A stretch of DNA of 64,000 nt from G965213525 sp965213525 (lineage in GTDB: Bacteria > Actinomycetota > Acidimicrobiia > Acidimicrobiales > Poriferisodalaceae): NCBI GenBank assembly GCA_965213525.1, contig OZ243889.1, positions 2,108,001 to 2,172,000 of the forward strand, given 5' to 3'. The position numbers were made by a program, and so were the translations under genes. Positions 1-8,769 of this stretch are shown here, piece by piece (position 1 is the first letter of the stretch; each line of letters starts with the position of its first letter). Below the pieces are notes generated by a model, which was not told where the DNA came from, made no database searches, and was given only the letters and a program-made list of their open reading frames with translations.

Positions 1-799
1 AGTAGGCGACATCGGCCACCGGCACGCCGAGCGAGGTGGTCTGCCAGTCCACGACGGCCACCGGGGTGTCGCCGCTCGGATCGCCGAACAACAGGTTGTC
101 GAGTCGGTAGTCGCCGTGGACGATGGTCTCTGCACCTCTCGCCGAGGCGTAGTAGCGGGCGACGTCGGGGACGAAGCGCTCTCCGAGGGCGATGGTGTCG
201 GCGTCGAGGCGGCCGTCGTACCGCTCGCAGAACCCCGCCCACAGCACCGGGAGGGCGGCGGCGAGGTCACGACGGCGCTCAGGGGTGCTCGAGGCCAGCC
301 AGTCGAGCTCGGCCAGGGCACGATCGCCGAGGCGGGGCGCGTGCAGGCGGGCGGCCTGGCGCACGACGACCTCGGCCACGTCGGGGTCACATCCGGCGAG
401 CTGGTCGCCCTGGCGGGCCGGGGCGAGGTCTTCGAGCACCAGCACGAACGAGCCGGTCTCGACGTCGATGTCGGCGTGGTGACAGGCCGGGGCGCGGACC
501 TGCACGGTCGAGGCCAGCTGCTGGTAGAAGCGGATCTCCTTCTCATAGGCACGGGTGGCCAACCCCGTCTCGCGACTGGTCGGGTCGGTGGCGGGCAGCT
601 TGGCGACCAGCGTGGTGGGCCCTGCCCCGCCGTCGTAGGTGAGCTGGAGGCGCACGCTCGAACCCATCTGGCCGGTGCCGACCAGCTCGGTGCGCAGGCC
701 CGACACCTGGGCGCCGTCGGCCAGCACGCCGGCGTCGGTCAACGCCCCGGTGAGCCAGGACGGCGTGAGCAGCTCGATGCGGTCGGCGAGGGGCACCAC
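1..799 (-). CDS. Aminoglycoside-phosphotransferase-fold kinase, C-terminus cut by window edge
   Basis: This is a kinase-like protein of the APH/ecdysteroid-kinase fold, reading from a GTG at 799 off the left edge. The catalytic-loop signature HGDYRLDNLL begins at about residue 228. It is followed by VVDWQT near residue 250, which supplies the metal-binding Asp. These give the Brenner motif and DFG-equivalent expected for small-molecule phosphotransferases. In actinobacteria such proteins often sit near acyl-CoA metabolism genes, but the substrate cannot be told here. A second GTG at 796 is an equally possible start, and no clear ribosome binding site is visible. About 40-60 C-terminal residues are probably missing. 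Confidence 0.8.
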   Translation of the reverse strand, partial: MVPLADRIELLTPSWLTGALTDAGVLADGAQVSGLRTELVGTGQMGSSVRLQLTYDGGAGPTTLVAKLPATDPTSRETGLATRAYEKEIRFYQQLASTVQVRAPACHHADIDVETGSFVLVLEDLAPARQGDQLAGCDPDVAEVVVRQAARLHAPRLGDRALAELDWLASSTPERRRDLAAALPVLWAGFCERYDGRLDADTIALGERFVPDVARYYASARGAETIVHGDYRLDNLLFGDPSGDTPVAVVDWQTTSLGVPVADVAY

Positions 800-938
800 G
801 GCTGGGGACCGTAGCGCCGGTGACCGTCGCCCGTCCGGTGGCTCACCGCCCGAGGACGGCCCCGGGCAGCGTCGGCTGGGAGACAGACTCGACGCAGCCG
901 AGCACCCGGCTTCGCGTCGGATGGCCGCCCAGCTCAGC

Positions 939-952
939 GCTGGGAACCCAGC
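939..952. terminator. Small hairpin just beyond the YcaQ-like gene
   Basis: GCTGG and CCAGC arms flank a GAAC loop, directly after the stop codon of the minus-strand glycosylase gene. It has no T tract. It is a weak terminator candidate based only on position and symmetry. Confidence 0.25.
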
Positions 953-2134
953 TCAACGTCGGACGACCGCCCGGGTCAGGGCGGGGCCGAGCTGGCCGGG
1001 TCCATCGACGACGACTCCCCCCAGGCCGAGGAAGCCAGCCAGCTCGTCGAGGGCGTCAGCGGCGGCCTCGGCGGCCTCGGCGTGGTCGGCGCCTGGTTCG
1101 ACGTGGGCGGCGCGCACCCTCAGCACCCGCTCGGCGCGGTCGGCCTTGAGGTCGAAGCGTCCGACGAGACGGTCGCCGACGAGCAGTGGCAGCACGTAGT
1201 ACCCGTGGACGCGGCGAGCGGCGGGCACGTAGATCTCGATGCGATAGCGGAACCCGAACAGCCGCTCGGCTCGGTCTCGGTTCCACACCACGGGATCGAA
1301 GGGGCTGAGCAGCGCTCGGGTGTCGATGCGTCGGGGGACCCGGGCGTCGGGGTGCACGACGGCCGGCTCGTCCCAGCCGTCGACGCGCACCTCGTGGAGC
1401 TGTCCGGTGGCCACGAGATCGCCCAGCGTGGCCCGCACCTGGCGCACCGGCAGGCGGAACCAGTCGGCGAGATCGCCGGCGGTGCCGACCCCGGCAGCCC
1501 GGGCGGCTGTGACCACGAGTTGGCGCACGGCCTCGTCGGGCTCTGGCGTCGGTGCGTCGAGCACGTCGGGCGGGATGACGCGCTCGGGCAGGTCGTACCG
1601 GGTGATGAAGGCGCTGGTGCGCTCGGCGATCGCCAGGCGCCCGGTGACGTAGAGCCACTCGAGGGCGATCTTGCCCGGTGACCAGCCCCACCACGACCCG
1701 CCCCGGCCGCCGGGGTCAGAGAGCTCTCGCACCGACAGAGGACCGCGTTCGGCCACCTCGGCCCGGACCGACGCCACCCACTCGGGCCGGTCCCGCTCGA
1801 GCCGTCGACCGGCCCTCCAGCGCCCGGTCGCCATCCGGAAGCGCAGCAGGGGGTGGCGGCGCACCGGCGAGATCGACGCCTCGTGGGCGATGTACTCGAA
1901 CGCCTCGCCGCTGCGCCAGCACCAGTCGTCGAGACGCCGACGGTCATAGGGGCCGAGGCGGGCGAGCACGGGCAGGTAGTGGCTGCGACAGACCACGTTG
2001 ACCGAGTCGAGCTGCAGCACCGCCATCTGCTCGACGGCGCGACGGAGGTGGCGGACGTCGATGCGTCCGGTGGGACGGGACGCGGCGAAGCCCTGGGCGC
2101 CGAGGGCGAGGCGGCGCGCTGCGGCCGAGCTCAT
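953..2134 (-). CDS. ycaQ: YcaQ-like DNA glycosylase (HTH_42, winged-helix)
   Basis: This is a probable DNA glycosylase of the AlkZ/YcaQ (HTH_42) superfamily, 393 residues, close to the usual 380-410. The family removes alkylated bases and unhooks interstrand crosslinks. The catalytic Q-phi-D motif is visible as QLD at residues 41-43, within the conserved stretch QLDSVNVVCRSHYLPVLARL. The QLD rather than QLQ form puts it in the YcaQ branch, not the azinomycin-resistance AlkZ branch. The start is set at the ATG at 2134. In-frame GTGs at 2143 and 2161 would extend it toward the divergently transcribed phosphofructokinase gene. The substrate range is inferred from the family. Confidence 0.82.
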   Translation of the reverse strand: MSSAAARRLALGAQGFAASRPTGRIDVRHLRRAVEQMAVLQLDSVNVVCRSHYLPVLARLGPYDRRRLDDWCWRSGEAFEYIAHEASISPVRRHPLLRFRMATGRWRAGRRLERDRPEWVASVRAEVAERGPLSVRELSDPGGRGGSWWGWSPGKIALEWLYVTGRLAIAERTSAFITRYDLPERVIPPDVLDAPTPEPDEAVRQLVVTAARAAGVGTAGDLADWFRLPVRQVRATLGDLVATGQLHEVRVDGWDEPAVVHPDARVPRRIDTRALLSPFDPVVWNRDRAERLFGFRYRIEIYVPAARRVHGYYVLPLLVGDRLVGRFDLKADRAERVLRVRAAHVEPGADHAEAAEAAADALDELAGFLGLGGVVVDGPGQLGPALTRAVVRR

Positions 2135-2247
2135 GCGACGCACGGTCGATGAGGATCTCACGTGGTGGACGCGCCCGACCCGCCCCGATCCGCCACGCCC
2201 CTCGCTGGCGGCGCGGGAAGGGCAGACGTCTCCTCCACACTGGCGCC

Positions 2248-3204
2248 GTGGACGCAGCGCTCCCTCACGTGGTCACCGTCACCCCCAACCCGGCGTTGGA
2301 CCGAGCGACGAGCACCGCCGCCGTGCTGGCCGGACCCAAGATGCGCTGCGCCGCTGCCCGCATCGACCCGGGCGGGGGCGGCATCAACGTCGCTCGCGTC
2401 GTCCGGCGCCTCGGCGCCACGGCGACGGTGGTCACCACCCTCGGCGGCCCGACCGGGCTGCGCCTCGGTGCGCTCTTGGAAGCCGAGGGCCTCGACGTCT
2501 GCCCCGTGGCGGTGGCTGGTGAGACCCGGGACAGCCTGACCGTCGATGACGAGCGCACGGGCGAGCAGTACCGCTTCGTCCTACCCGGACCGGCGCTGCG
2601 CCCCACCGAGATCGAGGCGCTGCTCGACGCAGCTGCCGGGGCCGTCGCCGCGGGCGGCTGGGTGGTGGGAAGCGGCAGCCTCCCGGCCGGGGCGCCGGTC
2701 ACCTTCTGGGGCGAGCTGGCGGCCCGGGTGGGCGAGCGAGGCGGACGTCTCATCCTCGACACCGGAGGGGCCCCGGCCCGGGCCGCCCTCGGTACCGGCC
2801 TGGCGGTGTTGCGGAGCAACCACGGCGAGATGGCCGAGCTGGTCGGCCAACCGCTGACCGACGCCGCCGAGCAGGACGCCGCGCTCGGCTCGCTCGTGGC
2901 CGGCGGGGCCGCCGAGGTGGTGGTCATGGGCCTCGGCGCGCAAGGGTCCCTGGTCGTCGACGCCACCGGGTGCCGCCGCATCGTCTCGCCCGCCCTACCC
3001 AAGCGCAGCGCGGTCGGCGCCGGTGACAGCTTGGTCGGCGGGTTGGCGGCCGGTCTCGCTCGGGGGTGGTCGGTCACCGACGCCGCCACCTTGGGCGTGG
3101 TCGCCGCCGCTGCCGCCCACGCCACCCCGGGCACCGAGCTGTGCCGCCGTGACGACGTGGATGCCCTCTTCGCCCAGGCCACCGGCCGTCCCCTGGCGAT
3201 CTGA
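2248..3204 (+). CDS. pfkB: 6-phosphofructokinase II (PfkB family)
   Basis: This ribokinase-fold sugar kinase phosphorylates fructose 6-phosphate (or fructose 1-phosphate) with ATP in glycolysis. The 318 residues follow the E. coli Pfk-2 pattern throughout: TPNPALD near the start, the glycine-rich PGGGGINVAR, GEQYRFVLPG, a GSLP segment, NHGEMAELV, and the C-terminal catalytic motif VGAGDS whose Asp is the general base. The overall match is closer to PfkB than to FruK because of the GEQYRFVLPG and TPGTELC segments. The start is taken as the GTG at 2248, because upstream in-frame codons overlap the divergent ycaQ start. It stands alone between ycaQ and the ABC-F gene. Confidence 0.85.
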   Translation: MDAALPHVVTVTPNPALDRATSTAAVLAGPKMRCAAARIDPGGGGINVARVVRRLGATATVVTTLGGPTGLRLGALLEAEGLDVCPVAVAGETRDSLTVDDERTGEQYRFVLPGPALRPTEIEALLDAAAGAVAAGGWVVGSGSLPAGAPVTFWGELAARVGERGGRLILDTGGAPARAALGTGLAVLRSNHGEMAELVGQPLTDAAEQDAALGSLVAGGAAEVVVMGLGAQGSLVVDATGCRRIVSPALPKRSAVGAGDSLVGGLAAGLARGWSVTDAATLGVVAAAAAHATPGTELCRRDDVDALFAQATGRPLAI

Positions 3205-3273
3205 CCACCTGCGCCGAGACGACCCGGCGGGCCCCGCCATCGATCCGGCGACACACCACTAGCCTGGGTCCAC

Positions 3274-5391
3274 GTGCTCGCCGCTTCGGGTCTGACCGTC
3301 CAGCACGGTCCCCGCACCCTGTTCCGCGACCTGTCCATCCGACTGGTCGGCTCTCAGCGCACTGCGCTGGTCGGCGGCAACGGGGCCGGCAAGACCACGC
3401 TGCTCGAGATCCTCGTCGGGCTGCGCGAAGCCGACGCCGGGGACGTGCACCGCCCCAAGGACCTGCGCATCGGATACCTGCCCCAAGACCTCGAAGCGCC
3501 CGCCGCCGGCACCGTGCTCGCCGAGGCGATGGGGGGTGCCGCCCACGTCACCGAGGTCGGCGACCGTCTCCACGCCCTCGAGGCGCGCCTCGGCGACGTC
3601 GATGACCCCGACCACGACCGCATCCTGGCCGACTACGGCGAGGCGGCGTCGCGCTTCGAGCAGATGGGTGGCTACGCCCTCGAAGCCGAGGCGCACCGGG
3701 TGCTCTCCGGGCTCGGGTTCGCTGCTGACAGCCACGAACGCCCGGTCACCGAGCTGTCGGGTGGGTGGCGCATGCGCGTCGCGCTCGCCCGACTGCTGCT
3801 CTCGTCGCCCGACGTGCTCGTCCTCGACGAGCCGACCAACCACCTCGACGTCGACAGCGTCGCCTGGCTGGAACAGCACCTCGCCGGCTGGGGCGGCGCG
3901 CTGCTGTTCGTCAGCCACGACCGCGACTTCATCGACGCCGTGGCCACCCGCATCATCGAGCTCGACCAGGGGGTCGCCACCGAGTACGTCGGCGGCTTCG
4001 CCGAGTTCGTCGTCGCCCGAGAGGAGCGCATCGCCCAGGCCGAGGCGGCCGCCCGCCAGCAGGCTCGCAAGGTCGCCCACGTCGAGCGCTTCGTCGAGCG
4101 GTTCCGCTACAAGGCCACCAAGGCCCGCCAGGTCCAGAGCCGCATCAAGGCCCTCGACAAGCTCGAACACATCGAGGTGCCTGCCCGCTCGGAGCTACGA
4201 GCCCGGTTCGGGTTCCCCCCACCCGGCCGGGCGTCGCGGGTCGTGGCCGAGCTGCGTGACGTCAGCGTGGGCTACGACGGCGTCGACGTGCTCACCGGCG
4301 TCGACCTCGTGGTCGAGCGAGGCATGAAGATCGGTCTGGTGGGCCCCAACGGCGCCGGCAAGTCGACCCTCATCAAGTTGATCGTCGGGGAGCTCGACGC
4401 CACCGCCGGCACGATCGAGCGAGGGACCAACATCGACGTGGCCACGTTCAACCAGCGCCAGACCGAGAACCTCGATCTGTCGCTCAGCGTGCTGGAGGAG
4501 TTCAAGCGCAAGGTGATCGAGCGCGACGGTCGCAACCTGCGCACCGTGCTCGGAGCGTTCGGGTTCCGGGGTGAGGCAGCTGACCGCCCCATCGCCGAGC
4601 TGTCCGGTGGGGAGCGAACCCGCCTCGCCCTCGCCGAGGTCATGGCCGATCCCGTCAACCTCCTCGTGCTCGACGAACCGACGAACCACCTCGACCTGCC
4701 GAGCTGTGACCTGTTGGAGGACGCCCTCGGTGCATACCCCGGCACCGTGCTGCTGGTCAGCCACGACCGGCACCTCATCCGCAACGTCGCCGACGACCTC
4801 GTCGCCGTGCGCGACGGCACCGCCCTCTTCCACGCCGGGGTGGACGAGCACGTGCTCTCACCCGCCAGCGCCCCTCCCCCGGCCGCACCCGCCGATGCAG
4901 CACCGGCCCCGAACCGATCGGGTCGAGGCTCACCGACACCCGGCCGACCGGCCAAGGGTGGCCGGGTCGCCGACGGCCGGAGCGGGGGCGCGAGCGGCAA
5001 GGGCGCACGCGCCGGCAAGGGCGCCCGTGCGAAGCGCGCCGGCGGCACCGGCGGAGCGGAGGATGCGGGCACCAGACGAGCTGACGCAGCCAGCGACGGT
5101 GGCCGGCGCGCCAGCTCGACGTCTGGAGCCGAACGCCACGGCCTGCGTCGGGAGGTCGCCCGGCTCGAACGAGCCTGGGAGGCTGCGGAGGCCGAGGTGG
5201 CGGCGTCGCAGCAACAGCTCGCCGACCCCGCCATCTACGACGACGCCGACCGGGTCGCCGAGGTCGCCGGTCGTCACGATGCCGCCAAGGATCAGGCGGC
5301 CGAGCTGATGGACGCCTGGGAGACAGCGATGCGCCGCCTCGAGCGGGTCGACGCCGAGACGTCTCGGGCCGGCGCCGGTCCCGCTGCCTAG
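3274..5391 (+). CDS. ABC-F family ATPase (Uup/EttA-like ribosome-associated factor)
   Basis: This is a cytoplasmic double-ATPase ABC-F protein without membrane segments, 705 residues. It has two nucleotide-binding domains. Walker A GGNGAGKT ends near residue 41 and GPNGAGKS lies near residues 356-363. The signatures LSGGW and LSGGE and two LDEPTNHLD Walker B motifs are all present. Between the domains lies the Arg/Lys-rich P-site tRNA interaction linker (around KVAHVERFVERFRYKATKAR). The C-terminus has a Pro/Ala/Gly/Arg-rich spacer (about 535-620) and then a coiled-coil segment resembling the Uup C-terminal DNA/ribosome-binding domain. The likely role is resolving stalled ribosomes or DNA metabolism, as for Uup. 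Antibiotic resistance is possible but unsupported. The start is a GTG. Confidence 0.88.
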   Translation: MLAASGLTVQHGPRTLFRDLSIRLVGSQRTALVGGNGAGKTTLLEILVGLREADAGDVHRPKDLRIGYLPQDLEAPAAGTVLAEAMGGAAHVTEVGDRLHALEARLGDVDDPDHDRILADYGEAASRFEQMGGYALEAEAHRVLSGLGFAADSHERPVTELSGGWRMRVALARLLLSSPDVLVLDEPTNHLDVDSVAWLEQHLAGWGGALLFVSHDRDFIDAVATRIIELDQGVATEYVGGFAEFVVAREERIAQAEAAARQQARKVAHVERFVERFRYKATKARQVQSRIKALDKLEHIEVPARSELRARFGFPPPGRASRVVAELRDVSVGYDGVDVLTGVDLVVERGMKIGLVGPNGAGKSTLIKLIVGELDATAGTIERGTNIDVATFNQRQTENLDLSLSVLEEFKRKVIERDGRNLRTVLGAFGFRGEAADRPIAELSGGERTRLALAEVMADPVNLLVLDEPTNHLDLPSCDLLEDALGAYPGTVLLVSHDRHLIRNVADDLVAVRDGTALFHAGVDEHVLSPASAPPPAAPADAAPAPNRSGRGSPTPGRPAKGGRVADGRSGGASGKGARAGKGARAKRAGGTGGAEDAGTRRADAASDGGRRASSTSGAERHGLRREVARLERAWEAAEAEVAASQQQLADPAIYDDADRVAEVAGRHDAAKDQAAELMDAWETAMRRLERVDAETSRAGAGPAA

Positions 5392-5447
5392 GCTCTGGGG
5401 CCACGGGCGCCCGCTCGGGGCGGCTCGGCGTCGCAGAGGAGCTCGTC

Positions 5448-5882
5448 GTGCAGGTGGTGGTGTTGACCCAGAGCCGGACCGGGACCACCCGCCGAGCCGG
5501 TGAGCTCGTCGTCGAGGCCCTCGCCGAGCGGTCGTTGCACGCCGTGCACCGACCGGTCACCCGACCCGATCTCGACGAGCTGGCCGCAGCTGATCTCGTC
5601 GTGGTCGGCACGTGGTGCGACGGAGCGATCTTCTTCGGGCACCGGCCCGGCGAGGCGTCCAAGCTGCGCCGGTTGCCGGTGTTGCACGGCACGCCCGCCG
5701 CAGCCTTCGTCACCTACGCCCACCACGCCGGAAAGGCGACCCGGCGGATGGCCCGCCTGCTCGAGGGCCGGGGCCTGCGGGTCGTGGCCACCGAGGCCCT
5801 GCGGCGTGACCTGCTGCCGGCCGGCGTCGATGACCTCATCGACCGGGCGCTGGCCCAGGTGTCGGCCTCCGCCGCTCACTGA
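5448..5882 (+). CDS. Flavodoxin-like protein
   Basis: This is a small FMN-binding flavodoxin-fold protein of 144 residues. The N-terminal strand-loop TQSRTGTTRRAGE is a recognisable phosphate-binding loop (T-x-S-x-T-G-T-T). A hydrophobic strand, ADLVVVGTWCDG, matches the second FMN-contact region. Length and motif order fit short-chain flavodoxins or flavodoxin domains used as electron carriers. The redox partner is not evident. It lies on the plus strand, 56 bases after the ABC-F gene, and converges with the copper-operon sigma factor gene. The start is a GTG at 5448. A GAGGAG ribosome binding site stands upstream. Confidence 0.7.
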   Translation: MQVVVLTQSRTGTTRRAGELVVEALAERSLHAVHRPVTRPDLDELAAADLVVVGTWCDGAIFFGHRPGEASKLRRLPVLHGTPAAAFVTYAHHAGKATRRMARLLEGRGLRVVATEALRRDLLPAGVDDLIDRALAQVSASAAH

Positions 5883-5896
5883 ACGGGTCCTGTGGC

Positions 5897-5913
5897 CTCA
5901 GCCCTCTGCTGAG
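5897..5913. terminator. Hairpin between convergent flavodoxin and sigma factor genes
   Basis: CTCAGC and GCTGAG arms surround a five-base loop and overlap the 3-prime end of the sigma factor gene. It has no T tract. It is plausible as a weak bidirectional terminator from its convergent position. Confidence 0.3.
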
Positions 5914-6458
5914 CGGGGCCGATCTGCGGCGGCGTCATCGAGCGCTTCGATGAGCTCGGCCCGGGCGCGCGCCACCCTCGATCGGATCGTCCCCACCGGC
6001 GTCTCGCACACGTCGGCGGCCTCGGCGTAGGACAGACCGAGCATCTGGGTGAGCACGAAGGCCTCCCGACGTCGGGGACCGAGGCGGTCGACGAGGTCGG
6101 CGACGGCCTGAACGGCGACGTGGTCAGGCACCGCGCCCCGCCCCCCGCCACCAGCAGACGCCACCCGGGCTTCGAGACGCCGCCGGCGCACCGAGCGCCG
6201 GACGTGGTCGGCACACGTGCGCCTGGCGATGGACAACAGCCAGGTCCTGGCCGAGGCGTCGTTGCGGAACCGGGCGAGTGCGCCGAGGGCCCGCTCGTAG
6301 GTCTGTTGGGTGAGGTCGTCGGCGTCCTCACGATCGCCGAGCGCCCGGCACAACCTCCACACCTCGGGCTGGGTGCGCCGGACGAACCGCACGAGGGCCT
6401 CGGCGTCGCCGTCGCGGGCGGCGACCGCCCAGCGGGTCACCTCGTCCACGCCGCTCAA
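5898..6458 (-). CDS. ECF RNA polymerase sigma factor, copper operon
   Basis: This is an extracytoplasmic-function sigma-70 factor of 186 residues with the two-domain ECF layout. Region 2 contains DREDADDLTQQTYERAL and ASARTWLLSIARRTCADHVR. Region 4 contains the helix-turn-helix GLSYAEAADVCETPVGTIRSRVARAR. The linker between them is Gly/Ala-rich. It is the last gene of a six-gene minus-strand operon. It starts 15 bases after the gene for an anti-sigma factor that carries a copper-binding domain, so the two almost certainly form a sigma/anti-sigma pair. Inference: it responds to copper status and controls copper-delivery or cytochrome oxidase assembly genes, probably including its own operon. 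No promoter for it could be identified by eye. Confidence 0.9.
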   Translation of the reverse strand: MSGVDEVTRWAVAARDGDAEALVRFVRRTQPEVWRLCRALGDREDADDLTQQTYERALGALARFRNDASARTWLLSIARRTCADHVRRSVRRRRLEARVASAGGGGRGAVPDHVAVQAVADLVDRLGPRRREAFVLTQMLGLSYAEAADVCETPVGTIRSRVARARAELIEALDDAAADRPRSAEG

Positions 6459-6473
6459 CCTACCGGGGGCCGC

Positions 6474-7259
6474 TCAGGCCTCCGGCGTGGCGGGCCCCGA
6501 CTCGACCCGTCGAACCAGCTCGTCGAGATCGACGACGCGCACCACGGTGCGCACCTCGCCCGCCCGCTCGAAGCGCAGCCGCACGTCGAGGGATTCCCCA
6601 GCGTGCAGATCCCCGGCCAGCTGCTCGACCATCAGGTGCGCCGAGGTGGGTTCGAGCACCAGCGTCGAGTCGCCCTCGAGGTCGAACCCCTCCACCGGCA
6701 CCATCCTCACCAGGCCGTCACGGCGCTCGGTGCGGTGCAGGGTCACCCGTTCGGCGACGCCGGTGGACGCCCCGACGAGTCGGTCGCGGCCCCCCGCGTT
6801 GGAGATCGTCAGGTAGACCGCGGCGATGCGACTCGACTCGGGGGCGTAGGCGTCCAGGACCACGGGCGTCGACATCGGTTCTGGCGTCGCGTCCCCCGGC
6901 GACCAGACGACCACCCCGGCCAGCAGCGCCGCCACACCGGCGGCCACCGCCCATCGCCCGCTGCGCCACCGAGCGCGGGCCTGGGACCGCTCCTTCACCC
7001 GTCCGAGGATCGAGGCGCTCAGATCAGGCACCGGCTCGGCGGGCGCCACCCGCACGCGACGGTGCAGCTCGTCGAGACGCCCGACGTGGGTCCGACACCG
7101 GTCACAGCGCCCCAGGTGCTCGTCGAGTGACCGACGCTCAGAGCCGGTGAGCTCGTCATCGAGACGAGCCGAGGCGAGCACGCGCCACGGCGCGCACCCG
7201 TCGCCGGAGCCGACGGAACCGGCGGGGCTGGCGGAGTCCCCCGGGGCAGGGCCGGTCAC
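6474..7259 (-). CDS. Zinc-finger anti-sigma factor fused to a PCu(A)C copper-chaperone domain
   Basis: This unusual membrane anti-sigma factor has 261 residues. The cytoplasmic N-terminus holds a zf-HC2 zinc-binding anti-sigma domain (His48, Cys52, Cys55 in EHLGRCDRCRTH). A single membrane segment follows at about 103-120. The extracytoplasmic part, about 130-245, is a PCu(A)C domain with the copper motif intact: His175, Met186, His208 and Met210, in exact H-x10-M-x21-H-x-M spacing. PCu(A)C proteins carry Cu(I) to cytochrome c oxidase. Fused here to an anti-sigma factor, the domain most likely senses copper and releases the neighbouring ECF sigma factor, which is an inference. The GTG start overlaps the cupredoxin stop by four bases (GTGA), so translation is coupled. 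Confidence 0.88.
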   Translation of the reverse strand: MTGPAPGDSASPAGSVGSGDGCAPWRVLASARLDDELTGSERRSLDEHLGRCDRCRTHVGRLDELHRRVRVAPAEPVPDLSASILGRVKERSQARARWRSGRWAVAAGVAALLAGVVVWSPGDATPEPMSTPVVLDAYAPESSRIAAVYLTISNAGGRDRLVGASTGVAERVTLHRTERRDGLVRMVPVEGFDLEGDSTLVLEPTSAHLMVEQLAGDLHAGESLDVRLRFERAGEVRTVVRVVDLDELVRRVESGPATPEA

Positions 7260-7612
7260 GGGCGCACCACGATGCGGATCTCGCCCGACGGGTGGATCGT
7301 GCAGACCCCTTCGAGGGAGCCCTCGGAGGTGAAGCTCTGGCTGAGGCGCTGCTCGGCGGCGACCACGTAGGGCCCGACCTGGTGGACCTCGTCGTCGCGG
7401 TTGTCGATGACCAGACGATCGCCGACCCGCACCTCGAGGCGCTGGGGCAACAGATCGAGCGTCCCCCCCTCGGCCAGGACCTCACCGGCACCCGGTGGCA
7501 CGACCACCTCGATGACCTCAGCGGTCCGTCCCTCACCGACGTCGAGCGCCACGGCGGTGGTGGCGATCGCTGCCACGGCACAGCTCGCAGCCACGACGAG
7601 GCGGGCGCGCAT
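7256..7612 (-). CDS. Exported cupredoxin-like protein
   Basis: This is a 118-residue exported protein. Residues 1-23 form a hydrophobic signal or anchor segment. The mature part has a cupredoxin layout with likely copper ligands His77 (DDEVHQVGPY), Cys104 and His107 (VCTIHPSGEI). The usual axial Met is not seen and the position is occupied by Glu/Ile, so the site may be atypical or red-copper-like. The ATG overlaps the stop of the upstream CopC-like gene (TGATG), and its own stop overlaps the anti-sigma start. It is therefore translated within the copper operon. A role as a periplasmic copper carrier or electron-transfer protein is inferred. Confidence 0.75.
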   Translation of the reverse strand: MRARLVVAASCAVAAIATTAVALDVGEGRTAEVIEVVVPPGAGEVLAEGGTLDLLPQRLEVRVGDRLVIDNRDDEVHQVGPYVVAAEQRLSQSFTSEGSLEGVCTIHPSGEIRIVVRP

Positions 7613-8769
7613 CACAGCTCGATCTCGGTGCGGTAGGTCTGGTCCTGTCCATCTGCGGTCTCGGTGTCGAGGACCAGCTGCCAGGCGCCGTCGAAGGGCA
7701 GCGTGGCGGTGTAGGTGAGGAAGTGGTTGGGCCCGGCTCGCAACAGGGGAACCTCGAGGGGGCCGACCCCGGTGCGGGGGTGGACGAACCACGCCGAGGT
7801 GTCACCGAAGGCTGCGAGCGTGCCGTCGGCGGCGAAGCCGTACACGTGCAGCTCGTTCACACCGGGGCGCCCGGGATCGACGACCAGCTCGATCCAGCCG
7901 TCGTCACCGGCCAGCACCTCGGTCTCGGGCGGAGCCTGACGGTCGAACGAGGCGACGCCGGCCAGCACCGCCCCGACGACGATGCCGGCCACCGGCACGA
8001 CCGGGGCGACGACGCGCCACGGACGCGTGCGCTGTCGGTCCAGCTCAGGGGCGCCGAGCACGACGCCGGTCCCGATGGCCACCAGCGCGGCGACCACCGC
8101 CAGCGCCCACCCCGGCTCGGCGCGCACCCCGTCGACGAACGACGACACCTGCGCCCACTCGGCGATGCTGGCGCCGGGCGGGCTGCCGACTCGGGCGGCG
8201 CCGAACGCCGCGACGCCGAGACCCATCGCCGCAGCAGCTGCGGCCGCGCCGGGGCGTCCCGAGCGCACGAGCCCGAGCGCCACGAGACCGGCGGCGGCGG
8301 TGGCGACGGCCAGGACGATCGACGTCGCTTCGGTGCCGGTGGACGTCTGGCGCCCCACCTCGATCTCACCGAGCCCGCTCGGGTCGACCACGTAGCGGTA
8401 GGCGCCGCGTGCGTCGCGCTCGGGTGCCAGCCAGGCCACGACCCGGCCCGACGCAGCCGCCACCGCACCGGCGTCGGCGTCGGCCCCGGAGAGGTCGAAC
8501 GAGCGCGTCCGGTCGACACCCGTGGCCAGGCCGCCCGCGAGCTCGGTGCCGGCGTCGTCGAGCACCCGCACCTCGACCGGACCGGGATCGGATCCGAAGG
8601 TGAGATCGAGCGTCTCGGGAGACGAGGCCACGATCTGATCGGGCCCGGGGGCCGCCTCGACCAGGAGGTCGGCGCCCGACGGCGCATCCGCCGAGGCCGG
8701 CGACACCGAACCGAGCGAGCCCAGCGCGATCACCGCCACGCACCCGAGGACGGTGGAGACCGACCTCAC
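7612..8769 (-). CDS. CopC-domain membrane protein with C-terminal extracytoplasmic domain
   Basis: This copper-resistance-type membrane protein has 385 residues. A signal peptide (about 1-27, ending SPASADA) precedes a CopC-like beta-sandwich domain (about 30-140). That domain includes the characteristic PETLDLTFGSDP and VEVRVLDDAG strands. Several membrane segments follow (about 150-265). The C-terminal soluble domain of about 110 residues (NELHVYGFAADG to the end) resembles the YtkA/CopD-associated domain. The N-terminal His ligand typical of CopC is not obvious, so copper binding at that site is uncertain. The GTG start overlaps the SCO1 stop (GTGA). The role is inferred as copper uptake or delivery across the membrane for oxidase assembly. 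Confidence 0.7.
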   Translation of the reverse strand: MRSVSTVLGCVAVIALGSLGSVSPASADAPSGADLLVEAAPGPDQIVASSPETLDLTFGSDPGPVEVRVLDDAGTELAGGLATGVDRTRSFDLSGADADAGAVAAASGRVVAWLAPERDARGAYRYVVDPSGLGEIEVGRQTSTGTEATSIVLAVATAAAGLVALGLVRSGRPGAAAAAAAMGLGVAAFGAARVGSPPGASIAEWAQVSSFVDGVRAEPGWALAVVAALVAIGTGVVLGAPELDRQRTRPWRVVAPVVPVAGIVVGAVLAGVASFDRQAPPETEVLAGDDGWIELVVDPGRPGVNELHVYGFAADGTLAAFGDTSAWFVHPRTGVGPLEVPLLRAGPNHFLTYTATLPFDGAWQLVLDTETADGQDQTYRTEIEL